Source of the DNA: Edwardsiella anguillarum
GTDB taxonomy: Bacteria; Pseudomonadota; Gammaproteobacteria; Enterobacterales; Enterobacteriaceae
Strand: one strand, 5' to 3'
Assembly: GCF_008801815.1 (NCBI RefSeq)
Contig: NZ_VZOX01000001.1
Length of the DNA stretch: 64,000 bases
In this document: piece by piece, positions 51,400-61,279 of the stretch
Position numbering within the stretch: position 1 is the stretch's first letter
Layout: every line of letters starts with the position of its first letter
The notes under the pieces: generated by a model
What the model saw: the letters and a program-made list of their open reading frames with translations, nothing else
Database searches by the model: none
Told to the model about the DNA's origin: nothing
Translations under genes and position numbers: made by a program

Positions 51400-53118
51400 A
51401 TGAACGCTTCAGCCACCGGTACCGCTGGCACCGCAGCAAAAAGCGCTGAGAATAGTATTAAAGCCATACTGGAGCGCGTGCGGGCCAATCCCAAAATTCC
51501 CTTACTGTTGGCCAGCGCCGTCGCCATCGCCATCGTGGTTGTTTTGGCGCTTTGGGCGCGCGCGCCCGATTATCGGGTACTGTACAGCAACATTAGCGAT
51601 CGCGACGGCGGCGCCATTGTCACACAGCTGACCCAGATGAATATCCCCTATCGCTTTGCCAATAACGGCACCACGCTGATGGTGCCCGCGGACAAGGTGT
51701 ATGACACGCGTCTAAAGCTGGCCCAGCAGGGTCTCCCCAAGGGAGGCGCCGTCGGCTTTGAGCTGCTCGATCAGGAGAAGTTCGGCATCAGCCAGTTCAG
51801 CGAGCAGATCAACTACCAGCGTGCGCTGGAGGGTGAGTTGGCGCGCACCATCGAGACCCTGGGGCCGGTGGTCAGCGCCCGCGTGCATCTGGCGATGCCT
51901 AAGCCGTCGCTGTTCGTCCGTGAGCAGAAACAGCCCTCCGCCTCCGTCACGCTGACGCTGGAACCGGGACGTGCGCTGGACGATGGCCAGATCAACGCCA
52001 TCGTCTATATGGTCTCCAGCAGCGTCGCCGGCCTACCGCCGGGCAACGTCACCGTCGTCGATCAGTTCGGCCACCTGCTGACTCAGCCGGACGGTACCGG
52101 ACGGGATCTGAACGCCGCCCAGCTGAAGTTTACCTCTGAGGTAGAGGGTCGCCTGCAGCGCCGGATCGAAACCATCCTGCAGCCGATGCTCGGCAGCGGT
52201 AACGTGCACGCCCAGGTCACGGCCCAGCTGGACTTTGCCAGCCGGGAGCAGACCGACGAGGAGTACAAGCCCAACCAGCTGCCCAACCAGGCCGCGATCC
52301 GCAGCCAGCAGATAAGCCAGAGCGATCAGTCCGGCGGACAGCTGAACGGCGGCGTTCCCGGCGCCCTGTCCAATGAGCCTGCGCCGCCGGCCACCGGCAA
52401 TATCGACAAGCCGCGCAGCGCGCAGGGCACCGCGGGCCGCAATGCGCCGACCCCGAGCCGCAGCAGCGCCATCAGCAACAACGGCCGTCTGACCAGCCGC
52501 AATGAAAATATCCGGCGCGACGAGACCACCAACTACGAGGTGGACAGGACGATTCGCCATACCCAGGAGCGCGCCGGCAATATCGAGCGTCTGTCGGTCG
52601 CCGTGGTGGTTAACTACGCCACCGACACCAAGGGTAAAGAGATCGCCCTCAGCCAAGAGAAGATGGATCAGATCAACAATCTGGTGCGGGAAGCCATGGG
52701 CTTCTCCCAGAGCCGCGGCGATACCCTGAGCGTCGTCAACACGCCGTTTAACAGCGTGGAAGACAACGGCGGTGAACTACCCTTCTGGCAGAAGCAGTCC
52801 TTTATCGATCTGCTGACCACGCTGGGACGCTATCTGCTGGTCGCCCTGGTCGCCTGGCTGCTGTGGCGCAAGCTGGTTAAACCGATGCTGACCAAACAGC
52901 AGCTGGCCGCCGCCGCCGCGCAGCAGCGCGTCGACGCCCCGCCGCTCTCGGTGCAGCCGGCCAAACAGCCGAGCAATGAGGAGCTGCAGCAGCGTCGTAA
53001 GCTGCAGCAGCGCAGCACCGCCGAAGCGCAGACCGAGCGCGTACGCGAAATGGCCGAACAGGATCCGCGCGTCGTGGCGCTGGTGATCCGCCAATGGATG
53101 AGCACAGAACAACAATGA
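51400..53118 (+). CDS. fliF: Flagellar MS-ring protein FliF
   Basis: FliF (572 residues, E. coli 552) forms the MS ring in the inner membrane. One hydrophobic span is near residues 31-51 and one near 466-487; the large ring-building domains lie between in the periplasm and the FliG-binding tail is cytoplasmic. A low-complexity region (about 310-360, GAPNEPAPPATGN-like) is present. It overlaps fliG by 4 bp (ATGA), and starts a fliFGHIJK operon. Confidence 0.97.
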   Translation: MNASATGTAGTAAKSAENSIKAILERVRANPKIPLLLASAVAIAIVVVLALWARAPDYRVLYSNISDRDGGAIVTQLTQMNIPYRFANNGTTLMVPADKVYDTRLKLAQQGLPKGGAVGFELLDQEKFGISQFSEQINYQRALEGELARTIETLGPVVSARVHLAMPKPSLFVREQKQPSASVTLTLEPGRALDDGQINAIVYMVSSSVAGLPPGNVTVVDQFGHLLTQPDGTGRDLNAAQLKFTSEVEGRLQRRIETILQPMLGSGNVHAQVTAQLDFASREQTDEEYKPNQLPNQAAIRSQQISQSDQSGGQLNGGVPGALSNEPAPPATGNIDKPRSAQGTAGRNAPTPSRSSAISNNGRLTSRNENIRRDETTNYEVDRTIRHTQERAGNIERLSVAVVVNYATDTKGKEIALSQEKMDQINNLVREAMGFSQSRGDTLSVVNTPFNSVEDNGGELPFWQKQSFIDLLTTLGRYLLVALVAWLLWRKLVKPMLTKQQLAAAAAQQRVDAPPLSVQPAKQPSNEELQQRRKLQQRSTAEAQTERVREMAEQDPRVVALVIRQWMSTEQQ

Positions 53119-54107
53119 GCCTGACTGCAACCGAAAAAAGCGCGGTACTTTTGATGACCATCGGCGAAGACCGCGCCGCCGAAGTGTTTAAACACCTCTC
53201 TACCCGGGAGGTACAACAGCTCAGTACCACCATGGCCGGCATGCGTCAGGTCTCCCATCAGCAGCTGACCGAGGTATTGGGCGAGTTTCAGGATGAGGCG
53301 GAGCAGTTCGCCGCCCTGAGCGTCAACGCCAGCGACTACCTGCGTACGGTGCTGGTCAAAGCCCTGGGCGAGGAGCGCGCCGCCAGCCTGCTGGAAGATA
53401 TTCTGGAGTCGCGCGATACCGCCAACGGTATCGAAACCCTCAACTTTATGGAACCGCAGGCGGCCGCGGATATCATCCGCGAAGAGCATCCGCAGATCAT
53501 CGCCACGATCCTGGTGCACCTGAAGCGTGCCCAGGCGGCCGATATTCTGGCGCAGTTCGATGAACGCCAGCGCAACGACGTCATGCTGCGTATCGCCACC
53601 TTCGGCGGCGTGCAGCCGACCGCCCTGCAGGAGCTAACCGAAGTGCTCAACAACCTGCTCGACGGTCAGAATCTCAAGCGCAGCAAGCTGGGCGGAATCC
53701 GCACCGCGGCCGAGATTATCAACCTGATGAAGAGCCAGCAGGAAGAGTCGGTCATCGATGCCATGCGCACCCACGACGGCGAGCTGGCGCAGAAGATCAT
53801 CGACGAGATGTTCCTGTTCGAAAACCTGGTGGACGTCGACGATCGCAGTATCCAGCGGATTCTGCAGGAGGTCGAAAACGAGTCGCTGCTGATCGCCCTG
53901 AAGGGCGCGGACGAAGCGCTGCGCGAGAAGTTCATGCGCAATATGTCCCAGCGTGCGGCCGATATCCTGCGCGACGACCTGGCGACCCGCGGCCCGATAC
54001 GCCTGTCGCTGGTCGAGGCGGAGCAGAAGTCGATTCTGCTTATCGTCCGCCGTCTGGCGGAGACCGGCGAGATCGTGATTGGCGGCGGCGAGGATACCTA
54101 TGTCTAA
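53115..54107 (+). CDS. fliG: Flagellar rotor protein FliG
   Basis: FliG (330 residues, E. coli 331) couples the stator to the rotor. The C-terminal domain has the charged torque helix, seen as DDRSIQRILQEVENESL; the middle domain contains HPQIIATILVHL. ATG 53115 overlaps the fliF TGA, and an upstream frame was rejected for adding seven residues. It overlaps fliH by 8 bp. Confidence 0.97.
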   Translation: MSLTATEKSAVLLMTIGEDRAAEVFKHLSTREVQQLSTTMAGMRQVSHQQLTEVLGEFQDEAEQFAALSVNASDYLRTVLVKALGEERAASLLEDILESRDTANGIETLNFMEPQAAADIIREEHPQIIATILVHLKRAQAADILAQFDERQRNDVMLRIATFGGVQPTALQELTEVLNNLLDGQNLKRSKLGGIRTAAEIINLMKSQQEESVIDAMRTHDGELAQKIIDEMFLFENLVDVDDRSIQRILQEVENESLLIALKGADEALREKFMRNMSQRAADILRDDLATRGPIRLSLVEAEQKSILLIVRRLAETGEIVIGGGEDTYV

Positions 54108-54852
54108 CTCTCCGTTCCGTAAACAGGTGCTGCCCAAGGGCAGCCCCGAAGCCAGCGATCCGCGCTGGAAGCCCTGGGAGATGCATGACTTCGCCGCGCC
54201 GCGCCGACCGCTGCGTCCACGCATTGAGGCGGACGAGCAGAGCGACGGCGCCGCCAGCAGCGCCGCGGCCCAGGCGGCCGCACAGGCCGAAGCGGAGCGT
54301 CTGCGTCACGACGCTCAACAGCAGGGGCTGCAGATCGGCCTGCAGCAGGGGGAAAAACAGGGTTATGACGCCGGTTTTCAACAGGGACTGGCGGAGGGGC
54401 GCACCCAGGGCATGCAGCAGGCGATGGCCGAGCAGCAGCCGATGCTGGACAGCTGGCGTACCCTGTCAGCCGAGTTTCAGCGCTCCCTCAACTCCCTCGA
54501 CAGCGTCATTGCCGCGCGCCTGATGCAGCTTGCGCTGACCGCCGCGAAACAGATCATCGGCCAGACCCCGCTGTGCGATGCCAGCGGGGTACTGCAGCAA
54601 ATCCAGCAGCTGATCCACCAGGAGCCGCTGTTCAGCGGCAATCTGCAGCTGCGCGTCAACCCGCAGGATCTGCCGCTGGTACAGCAGCATCTGGGGGTTC
54701 AGCTGGAGCAGCAGGGTTGGAAGCTGCTGGCAGATACCCAGCTGCACCGCGGCGGCTGTAAGATCAGCGCCGAGGGCGGTGAGCTGGATGCCAGCATCGC
54801 GACCCGCTGGCAGGAGCTGTGCAAGCTGGCTGCGCCGGAGCTGCCGCTATGA
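54100..54852 (+). CDS. fliH: Flagellar export ATPase regulator FliH
   Basis: FliH (250 residues, E. coli 228) binds and controls FliI. A long QGL-, GxxxG-type helix (about 80-120, LQQGEKQGYDAGFQQGLAEG) is typical. The start was set at ATG 54100, overlapping the fliG stop. The N-terminal part is longer than in E. coli by about 20 residues. It overlaps fliI by 4 bp (ATGA). Confidence 0.93.
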   Translation: MSNSPFRKQVLPKGSPEASDPRWKPWEMHDFAAPRRPLRPRIEADEQSDGAASSAAAQAAAQAEAERLRHDAQQQGLQIGLQQGEKQGYDAGFQQGLAEGRTQGMQQAMAEQQPMLDSWRTLSAEFQRSLNSLDSVIAARLMQLALTAAKQIIGQTPLCDASGVLQQIQQLIHQEPLFSGNLQLRVNPQDLPLVQQHLGVQLEQQGWKLLADTQLHRGGCKISAEGGELDASIATRWQELCKLAAPELPL

Positions 54853-56207
54853 GCAGTCGGCTTGACACCTGGCTTGGCGCGCTGGCCAGCCTTGAGCGCC
54901 GTATCCCTGCCCTGCCGGAGGCGCGCCGCTACGGTAAGCTGACCCGCGCGACCGGCCTGGTGCTGGAGGCGACCGGCCTGCAGCTACCGATCGGCGCCAC
55001 CTGTCGCGTCGAGCGCCACGATGGCCACCAGGTGCTGGACGTCGAGGCCGAAGTGGTCGGCTTTAACGGCCGGCAGTTATTCCTGATGCCGTTGGAAGAG
55101 GTCGAGGGCATTGTGCCCGGCGCCCGCGTCTGGGCGCCGGCCGCCGCCTTAAACAGCGGCAAGCAGCTTCCCCTGGGCCCCGCCCTGCTGGGCCGCGTAC
55201 TCGACGGCAGCGCCCGCCCCCTCGACGGCCTGCCGCCGCCGGATGAGAGCGACCACGGCGGACTGAGCAGCCAACCGTTCAACCCGCTGCAGCGAACGCC
55301 GATCACCCAGGTGCTGGACGTCGGCGTACGCGCCATTAACGCCCTACTGACGGTGGGGCGCGGCCAGCGCATGGGGCTGTTTGCCGGCTCCGGGGTCGGT
55401 AAGAGCGTGCTGCTCGGGATGATGGCGCGCTACACTCAGGCCGATGTGATCGTCGTCGGGCTGATCGGCGAGCGCGGCCGCGAGGTCAAAGACTTCATCG
55501 AGAATATCCTCGGCGAGGAGGGACGTCAGCGCTCGGTGGTGATCGCCGCCCCCGCGGATGTCTCGCCGCTGCTGCGCATGCAGGGCGCCGCCTATGCCAC
55601 CCGTATCGCCGAAGACTTCCGCGATCGGGGCCAGCACGTGCTGCTGATCATGGACTCCCTGACCCGCTACGCCATGGCCCAGCGTGAGATCGCGCTAGCC
55701 ATCGGCGAGCCGCCGGCCACCAAAGGCTACCCACCGTCGGTCTTCGCCAAGCTGCCCGCCCTGGTGGAGCGCGCCGGCAACGGGATCAGCGGCGGCGGCT
55801 CCATCACCGCATTTTATACCGTCCTCACCGAGGGTGACGATCAGCAGGATCCCATCGCCGACTCGGCGCGCGCCATCCTGGATGGCCACGTGGTGCTGTC
55901 GCGCCGTCTGGCGGAGGCCGGCCACTACCCGGCCATCGACATCGAGGCCTCCATCAGCCGCGCCATGACCTCGCTGATCGATGAGGCGCACTATGCGCGA
56001 GTGCGCAGCTTCAAACAGCTGCTCTCCAGCTATCAGCGCAACCGGGATCTGATCAGCGTCGGTGCCTATGCGCGCGGCAGCGATCCGCTGCTGGATCAGG
56101 CCATCGCGCTCTATCCGCAGCTTGAGGCGTTTCTGCAGCAGGGCATTTTTGAGCGCAGCGACTATCAACAGGCCTGTACGGCGCTGCAAGCGCTGTTCAG
56201 CGCATAG
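54849..56207 (+). CDS. fliI: Flagellar export ATPase FliI
   Basis: FliI (452 residues, E. coli 457) is the F1-like ATPase of the type III export apparatus. The P-loop GLFAGSGVGKSVLLG and the Walker B VLLIMDSLTRYAMAQ are intact, with GERGREVKDFI between. ATG 54849 overlaps the fliH TGA; a longer frame from 54819 was rejected. It works with FliH and FliJ, both next to it. Confidence 0.97.
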   Translation: MSSRLDTWLGALASLERRIPALPEARRYGKLTRATGLVLEATGLQLPIGATCRVERHDGHQVLDVEAEVVGFNGRQLFLMPLEEVEGIVPGARVWAPAAALNSGKQLPLGPALLGRVLDGSARPLDGLPPPDESDHGGLSSQPFNPLQRTPITQVLDVGVRAINALLTVGRGQRMGLFAGSGVGKSVLLGMMARYTQADVIVVGLIGERGREVKDFIENILGEEGRQRSVVIAAPADVSPLLRMQGAAYATRIAEDFRDRGQHVLLIMDSLTRYAMAQREIALAIGEPPATKGYPPSVFAKLPALVERAGNGISGGGSITAFYTVLTEGDDQQDPIADSARAILDGHVVLSRRLAEAGHYPAIDIEASISRAMTSLIDEAHYARVRSFKQLLSSYQRNRDLISVGAYARGSDPLLDQAIALYPQLEAFLQQGIFERSDYQQACTALQALFSA

Positions 56208-56237
56208 CCATCGCCGATGGCCTAAGGGGAGGTTGGC

Positions 56238-56678
56238 ATGTCATCAGCATTAAACACCCTACGCGAACTGGCGCAGCAGGATGTCGATCAGGCGACCCGA
56301 GCGCTGGGTCATGCCCGCCAGGCCTGTCAACAGGCCCAGCAGCAACTGGAGATGCTGCTGAACTACCAGGATGAGTATCGCCGACGCCTGAATCAGGGGA
56401 TGAGCGGCGGGATCGCCGCGGCCAGCTGGTATAACTATCAGCAGTTTATCCTGACGCTGGAGCAGGCCATCGAGCAGCACCGGACGCAGCTGAATCAGTG
56501 CCACTCCCGTCTGGAGCACGCGACCCACAGCTGGCAGCTGAAGCAGCAGCGCCTGAGCGCCTTCAGCGCCCTGCACGAGCGCGCCGAGGTGCAGCGCCAG
56601 ATAATACTGAATAAACAGGATCAAAAACGGATGGATGAGTACGCCCAGCGTGCCAGCCAAAGGAGAGAAAAATCATGA
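56238..56678 (+). CDS. fliJ: Flagellar FliJ protein
   Basis: FliJ (146 residues, E. coli 147) is a coiled-coil stalk of the FliI ring. Nearly the entire protein is heptad-like helix (LEQAIEQHRTQLNQC, QRLSAFSALHERAEV). It starts 30 bp after fliI, with AGGGGAGG upstream, and its TGA overlaps the fliK ATG by 4 bp. Confidence 0.95.
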   Translation: MSSALNTLRELAQQDVDQATRALGHARQACQQAQQQLEMLLNYQDEYRRRLNQGMSGGIAAASWYNYQQFILTLEQAIEQHRTQLNQCHSRLEHATHSWQLKQQRLSAFSALHERAEVQRQIILNKQDQKRMDEYAQRASQRREKS

Positions 56679-57940
56679 CAACGCCCGTTGCCATCACGCT
56701 TAACACCGCCTCCGCGTCGATAGATAGCCCGGCGGCGGACGCCGGCGATGGCTTCCCGTTTGCCGATATACTAGCGCTGATCAGCCAGCCGGGCAGCAAG
56801 CAGGCGCTGATCCAGGCGCTGCAGCAGCCGGAAGGCCAGACGCCGACCGGGCCGCACAGCGCCCTGCTCAGCCGCCTGTCCCAGATGAGCGCCACGCAGC
56901 GTCAGGCGCTGTTGGCCAGCCTAGAGAATCAGCGCGACCAGCGGCTTGACCCGGCGGAGATCGTCGCGGCGGCGCGCCAGACCCCGGCGCTGACGATACC
57001 GGATCACCCGCAGAAAATCGTGCCGGAAACCGCCGACGCGACGACCCAGCAGGCGATCGCCGCCCTGCTGGCGATGCTGCCGCCGCGCGCCGACGCCCCG
57101 TCCCAGACCTTTACGCCGGGCAGCGTACGCACCGGCGACGGCGACGACCTGATGCGCCTGCTCTCCCCACGCCGGGGAGCGCCGGAAAGCTCACTGACCT
57201 CGCTGTTAGGCAACGCTAACGCGACTAACGCGCGCCCTGACGCCCTAACGCAGCGCGCCGACATCGCTCCGCTGCTCAGCGCCAAGGCATCGCCCACGAC
57301 GCCGGGGATCAACACGCTGGATACCGCCAGTTCACTGGTCAGCCTGAATACCCCGGAGCGCCGCAGCCTGTCGCATGACCTCCAGCCGGGTCACAGCGCA
57401 CAGGCCATTACGCCGACCGCCCTGCACGCCGCGCCGACGCCGGCGACGCCCCAGCTCAGCGCTACGCCGCTGGCCTCTGCCGCCACGGCCAGCGCGCCGC
57501 TGCTCAACGCGCCCCTCGGCAGCGGTGAGTGGCAGCAGGCGCTGGGACAGCAGGTGCTGATGTTTGCCCGTAACGGCCAGCATCAGGCCGAGCTGCGCCT
57601 GCACCCGCAGGATCTCGGCGCCGTCCAGATCACGCTGCGTCTGGACGATAATCAAGCGCAGCTGCATATGGCCGCCGCGCACGGTCAGGTCCGCGCCGCG
57701 CTGGAAGCCGCCCTGCCGCATCTGCGCACGGCGCTGGCGGAAAGCGGTATTCAGCTGGGACAGAGCAGCATCGGCAGCGAGGCCCAGTCGCAGTGGGGCA
57801 ATGGCCAGCAGCAGGGGCAGGCCCCGCAGCCGGATGCCACGCCGTTTATCGTGGCCGACAATGCGGTCCCGACGCCGCTGGACGCCGTTGCGCCGACCAC
57901 GGTGCGCCGCCCTCTGGGCGCCGTCGATATCAGCGTTTAG
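56675..57940 (+). CDS. fliK: Flagellar hook-length control protein FliK
   Basis: FliK (421 residues, E. coli 375) is secreted as a ruler and switches export specificity through FlhB. The conserved C-terminal domain ELRLHPQDLGAVQITLRLD is present near residue 305. The middle is low-complexity, Pro/Ala/Thr-rich, as usual, and accounts for its greater length. It follows fliJ with a 4-bp overlap. A terminator follows. Confidence 0.94.
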   Translation: MTTPVAITLNTASASIDSPAADAGDGFPFADILALISQPGSKQALIQALQQPEGQTPTGPHSALLSRLSQMSATQRQALLASLENQRDQRLDPAEIVAAARQTPALTIPDHPQKIVPETADATTQQAIAALLAMLPPRADAPSQTFTPGSVRTGDGDDLMRLLSPRRGAPESSLTSLLGNANATNARPDALTQRADIAPLLSAKASPTTPGINTLDTASSLVSLNTPERRSLSHDLQPGHSAQAITPTALHAAPTPATPQLSATPLASAATASAPLLNAPLGSGEWQQALGQQVLMFARNGQHQAELRLHPQDLGAVQITLRLDDNQAQLHMAAAHGQVRAALEAALPHLRTALAESGIQLGQSSIGSEAQSQWGNGQQQGQAPQPDATPFIVADNAVPTPLDAVAPTTVRRPLGAVDISV

Positions 57941-57958
57941 CACGCCTGACAGAAACAG

Positions 57959-57991
57959 AACGGGGCAATCGCCCGATTAGCCCCGTTTTTT
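57959..57991 (+). terminator. Terminator after fliK
   Basis: AACGGGGC (57959-57966) and GCCCCGTT (57980-57987) with a 13-base loop and T run. It suggests fliL begins a separate transcript, as in Salmonella. Confidence 0.8.
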
Positions 57992-58090
57992 GACGTTATT
58001 CCCGCCATTGTTCCGGCCTGACGGCAGGGATAATAGCTTTAGCGAATTTCCATGCGCGTTGCGCACACAGCTACAGGAATCATCCCCCTT

Positions 58091-58570
58091 ATGTCTGATA
58101 TGTCACTCCCAAACCGCTCCGCTAAACGGCGCAAATGGGTATTGATCCTGTTGGTGCTCTTTGCCGCGCTGGCCGCCGGCGGCGGCTACTTCGGCTGGCA
58201 CTATTATCAACAGACACAGCAGCACACCGTCAAGCAGGCGCCGATTCCGCTGCCGGTATTTATGGCGCTGGATCCGTTTACGGTTAACCTGCTGAGTAAC
58301 GGCGACGACAGCGACCGCGTCCTGTATGTCGGCATTACCCTGCGTCTGCCTGATGAGGGTACTCGTAAGCGTCTAAACGACTATCTGCCTGAGGTACGTA
58401 GCCGTCTGTTAATGCTGCTCTCCCGCCAGCAGGCTGCAACGCTGGCCTCCGAGCAGGGTAAAAAAGCGTTGATGGACGAAATTAAATCCACCCTGCGCGC
58501 GCCGGTCGTCAGCGGCCAGCCGGCACAGATGGTCAATGACGTTATGTTCACAGCGTTCATCCTGCGGTAA
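58091..58570 (+). CDS. fliL: Flagellar basal-body protein FliL
   Basis: FliL (159 residues, E. coli 154) is a single-pass inner-membrane protein (about 20-40 hydrophobic) with a periplasmic domain near the stator. The segment DRVLYVGITLRLPDEG and ending VNDVMFTAFILR match the family. The start was set at ATG 58091; ATG 58100 is possible. It leads fliLMNOPQR. Confidence 0.94.
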   Translation: MSDMSLPNRSAKRRKWVLILLVLFAALAAGGGYFGWHYYQQTQQHTVKQAPIPLPVFMALDPFTVNLLSNGDDSDRVLYVGITLRLPDEGTRKRLNDYLPEVRSRLLMLLSRQQAATLASEQGKKALMDEIKSTLRAPVVSGQPAQMVNDVMFTAFILR

Positions 58571-58575
58571 CCGTT

Positions 58576-59589
58576 ATGTCCGATAGCATTCTGTCTCAAG
58601 CCGAAATAGACGCGCTGCTCAATGGCGACAGCGATGCCGCGCCCAGCGAGCAGCATGCGTCACTGGAAACCCACGACGGCGAAGTCCGTCCCTACGATCC
58701 CACCACCCAGCGACGCGTCGTACGCGAACGTCTGCAGGCGCTGGAGATCGTCAACGAGCGTTTCGCCCGTCAGTTCCGTATGGGACTATTTAACCTGCTG
58801 CGCCGCAGTCCGGATATCACGGTAGGCGCGGTGCGTATTCAGCCCTACCATGAGTTTGCCCGTAACCTGCCGGTGCCGACCAACCTGAACCTGGTACACC
58901 TGAAGCCCCTGCGCGGCACCGCGCTGATGGTCTTCGAGCCCAGCCTGGTGTTTATGGCGGTCGATAACCTGTTCGGCGGCGATGGCCGCTTCCCCACCAA
59001 GGTGGACGGCCGTGAGTTTACCCACACCGAACAGCGGGTGATCCAGCGCATGCTGCGACTGGCGCTGGATGCCTATCGCGATGCCTGGGGCGCTATCTTC
59101 AAGCTGGACGTCGAATATGTCCGCTCAGAGATCCAGGTGAAATTTACCAATATCACCACCTCCCCTAACGATATCGTGGTCACAACGCCCTTTACCGTTG
59201 AGGTCGGAGCCCTGAGCGGGGAGTTCAATATCTGTATCCCCTTCTCAATGATCGAACCGCTGCGCGAGCTGCTGGTCAACCCGCCGCTGGAGAACTCCAA
59301 ACAGGAGGATCAGCACTGGCGCGATACCCTTAGCAAGCAGGTACAGCACTCCGAGCTGGAGCTGGTGGCCAATTTTGTCGACGTTCCGCTGCGTCTGTCT
59401 GACGTTCTTAAGCTGCAGATCGGCGACGTATTGCCTATCGACCGGCCCGACCGCCTGGTGGCCAACGTAGACGGTGTGCCGGTGTTAACCTGCCAGTATG
59501 GCTGCTATCACGGCCAGTATGCACTGCGCGTAGAAAAAATGATTAACCCTATTTTAGATGCGACTTCGCGAGGAAATTCCGATGAGTGA
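58576..59589 (+). CDS. fliM: Flagellar switch protein FliM
   Basis: FliM (337 residues, E. coli 334) forms the C-ring and binds CheY-P through its N-terminal SQAEIDALLNG segment, visible here. The middle domain has the GGxG-containing LFGGDGRFPT loop. It begins 6 bp after fliL and overlaps fliN by 8 bp. Confidence 0.97.
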   Translation: MSDSILSQAEIDALLNGDSDAAPSEQHASLETHDGEVRPYDPTTQRRVVRERLQALEIVNERFARQFRMGLFNLLRRSPDITVGAVRIQPYHEFARNLPVPTNLNLVHLKPLRGTALMVFEPSLVFMAVDNLFGGDGRFPTKVDGREFTHTEQRVIQRMLRLALDAYRDAWGAIFKLDVEYVRSEIQVKFTNITTSPNDIVVTTPFTVEVGALSGEFNICIPFSMIEPLRELLVNPPLENSKQEDQHWRDTLSKQVQHSELELVANFVDVPLRLSDVLKLQIGDVLPIDRPDRLVANVDGVPVLTCQYGCYHGQYALRVEKMINPILDATSRGNSDE

Positions 59590-59995
59590 CGCCAACAAGC
59601 CGTCAGCTGACGCTCAGGATGACGCCGCCGACCTGTGGGCGGAAGCAATGGGAGAACAACAGTCCGCCGCACAGAATAACGGCGATATTTTTCAGAATCT
59701 GGACGAGACGCCGACGCTGGGCGCCGGCAGCGGTCAGGATATCGATCTGATCCTGGATATCCCGGTCAAGCTGACCGTGGAGCTGGGCCGCACCAAGATG
59801 ACCATCAAGGAGCTGCTGCGCCTGTCGCAGGGATCCGTGGTGGCGCTGGATGGCCTGGCCGGGGAGCCGCTGGATGTGCTGATCAACGGCTATCTGATAG
59901 CCCAGGGAGAGGTGGTGGTGGTCAACGATAAATTCGGCGTCCGCATTACCGATATCATCACTCCGTCAGAACGCATGCGTCGCCTGAGCCGCTGA
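59582..59995 (+). CDS. fliN: Flagellar switch protein FliN
   Basis: FliN (137 residues, as in E. coli) is the base of the C-ring. The SpoA-domain core ILDIPVKLTVELGRTKMTIK and the terminal RITDIITPSERMRRL are conserved. ATG 59582 overlaps the fliM stop; an earlier start would add eight residues. fliO follows by 1 bp. Confidence 0.96.
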   Translation: MSDANKPSADAQDDAADLWAEAMGEQQSAAQNNGDIFQNLDETPTLGAGSGQDIDLILDIPVKLTVELGRTKMTIKELLRLSQGSVVALDGLAGEPLDVLINGYLIAQGEVVVVNDKFGVRITDIITPSERMRRLSR

Positions 59996-59996
59996 T

Positions 59997-60392
59997 ATGT
60001 CCAGCGTCGTCGCGGCGATCCCCGCCGCCCCCGCACTGCCGACAGAAAGCGTACTGACCCAGGTGGGCGGTACGCTGGGCGGCATTCTGCTGCTGATCCT
60101 GGCGCTGGCCTGGCTGGTCAAGCGCCTGGGATTCGCCACCCGTCCACGCGGAGAGCGTCTGCTCAACGTCCGCGCCAGCTGTAGCCTCGGACAACGTGAA
60201 CGGCTGGTGGTGGTCGAGGTGGATAACCAGTGTCTGGTGCTCGGCGTCACGGCCCAGAGCATCACCCATCTACATACCTTTGATGTGCCGGCGACGACGG
60301 AGCACGATGCGACCGAGCGACCGACCTCATTCCAGCACCTGCTGCGCCAGGCCGCACGTCACCGGTTTGGCCGAAGTAAAGAGAACTCCTGA
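59997..60392 (+). CDS. fliO: Flagellar biosynthesis protein FliO
   Basis: FliO (131 residues, E. coli 121) is a membrane scaffold helping FliP assembly. One hydrophobic span (about 25-43, GGILLLILALAWLV) precedes a basic cytoplasmic domain with GERLLNVRASCSLGQRERLVV. The family is poorly conserved; place between fliN and fliP is decisive. It overlaps fliP by 1 bp. Confidence 0.92.
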   Translation: MSSVVAAIPAAPALPTESVLTQVGGTLGGILLLILALAWLVKRLGFATRPRGERLLNVRASCSLGQRERLVVVEVDNQCLVLGVTAQSITHLHTFDVPATTEHDATERPTSFQHLLRQAARHRFGRSKENS

Positions 60393-61132
60393 TGCGGCCT
60401 ATTCTGCGTTACACCCTGCTGTCGGGGCTGCTGCTGTGCGCGCCCGCGGCACTGGCCCAGCTGCCCGGAATTATCAGTCAACCACTGGCGCACGGCGGGC
60501 AGAGCTGGTCCCTGCCGGTCCAGACGCTGGTCTTCCTGACTTCGCTCAGCTTCCTGCCGGCCGCGCTGCTGCTGATGACCAGCTTTACCCGGATCATCAT
60601 CGTTCTCGGCCTGCTGCGCAACGCGCTGGGTACCCCCTCTGCGCCGCCGAATCAGGTGCTGCTGGGGCTCGCGCTATTTTTAACCTTTTTTATCATGTCG
60701 CCGGTGCTCGATAAGATCTACCAGGACGCCTATCAGCCGTTCAGCGAACAGAAAATCAGCATGGAGACCGCCCTGGATCGCGGCGCCAAACCGCTGCGGG
60801 CCTTTATGCTGCGTCAGACCCGTGAAACCGATCTGGCGCTGTTCTCCCGGCTGGCTAAGCAGCCGGAGATGCAGGGACCGGAAGATGTGCCGATGCGGAT
60901 TCTGCTGCCGGCCTACGTCACCAGCGAACTGAAAACGGCGTTCCAGATCGGCTTTACCGTCTTTATTCCGTTTTTGATCATCGACCTGGTCGTCGCCAGC
61001 GTGTTGATGGCGCTGGGGATGATGATGGTGCCTCCGGCCACCATCTCGCTGCCGTTTAAGCTGATGCTGTTTGTCCTGGTGGACGGCTGGCAGCTGCTGC
61101 TCGGCTCGCTGGCGCAAAGCTTCTACACCTAA
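60392..61132 (+). CDS. fliP: Flagellar export gate protein FliP
   Basis: FliP (246 residues, E. coli 245) is the main gate subunit of the type III export apparatus. A cleavable signal peptide (about 1-23, ending ALA) is followed by several spans; the FTRIIIVLGLLRNALGT block is a hallmark. Unlike E. coli, a 147-bp spacer separates it from fliQ. Confidence 0.96.
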   Translation: MRPILRYTLLSGLLLCAPAALAQLPGIISQPLAHGGQSWSLPVQTLVFLTSLSFLPAALLLMTSFTRIIIVLGLLRNALGTPSAPPNQVLLGLALFLTFFIMSPVLDKIYQDAYQPFSEQKISMETALDRGAKPLRAFMLRQTRETDLALFSRLAKQPEMQGPEDVPMRILLPAYVTSELKTAFQIGFTVFIPFLIIDLVVASVLMALGMMMVPPATISLPFKLMLFVLVDGWQLLLGSLAQSFYT

Positions 61133-61279
61133 CGCCCATCGCGTTAGGCTAATTATCCGCCGCCCTGCCCCGGCGGGCATACCGCGTACGCCGCATCGGC
61201 GGCGGTATCGCCGTCCGCGTCGGGGCCATGCGGCTGTCACAACCACGCCTATTGGGATAGGCGATACGAGGAGGACGCC
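61133..61279 (+). other. Unusual spacer between fliP and fliQ
   Basis: 147 bp where E. coli has only a short gap. It contains hairpin options: TAACGC/GCGTTA (61130-61146, including the fliP stop) and CGCCTATT-GGG-ATAGGCG just before the fliQ ribosome site. No T run or open frame was seen. Confidence 0.6.
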
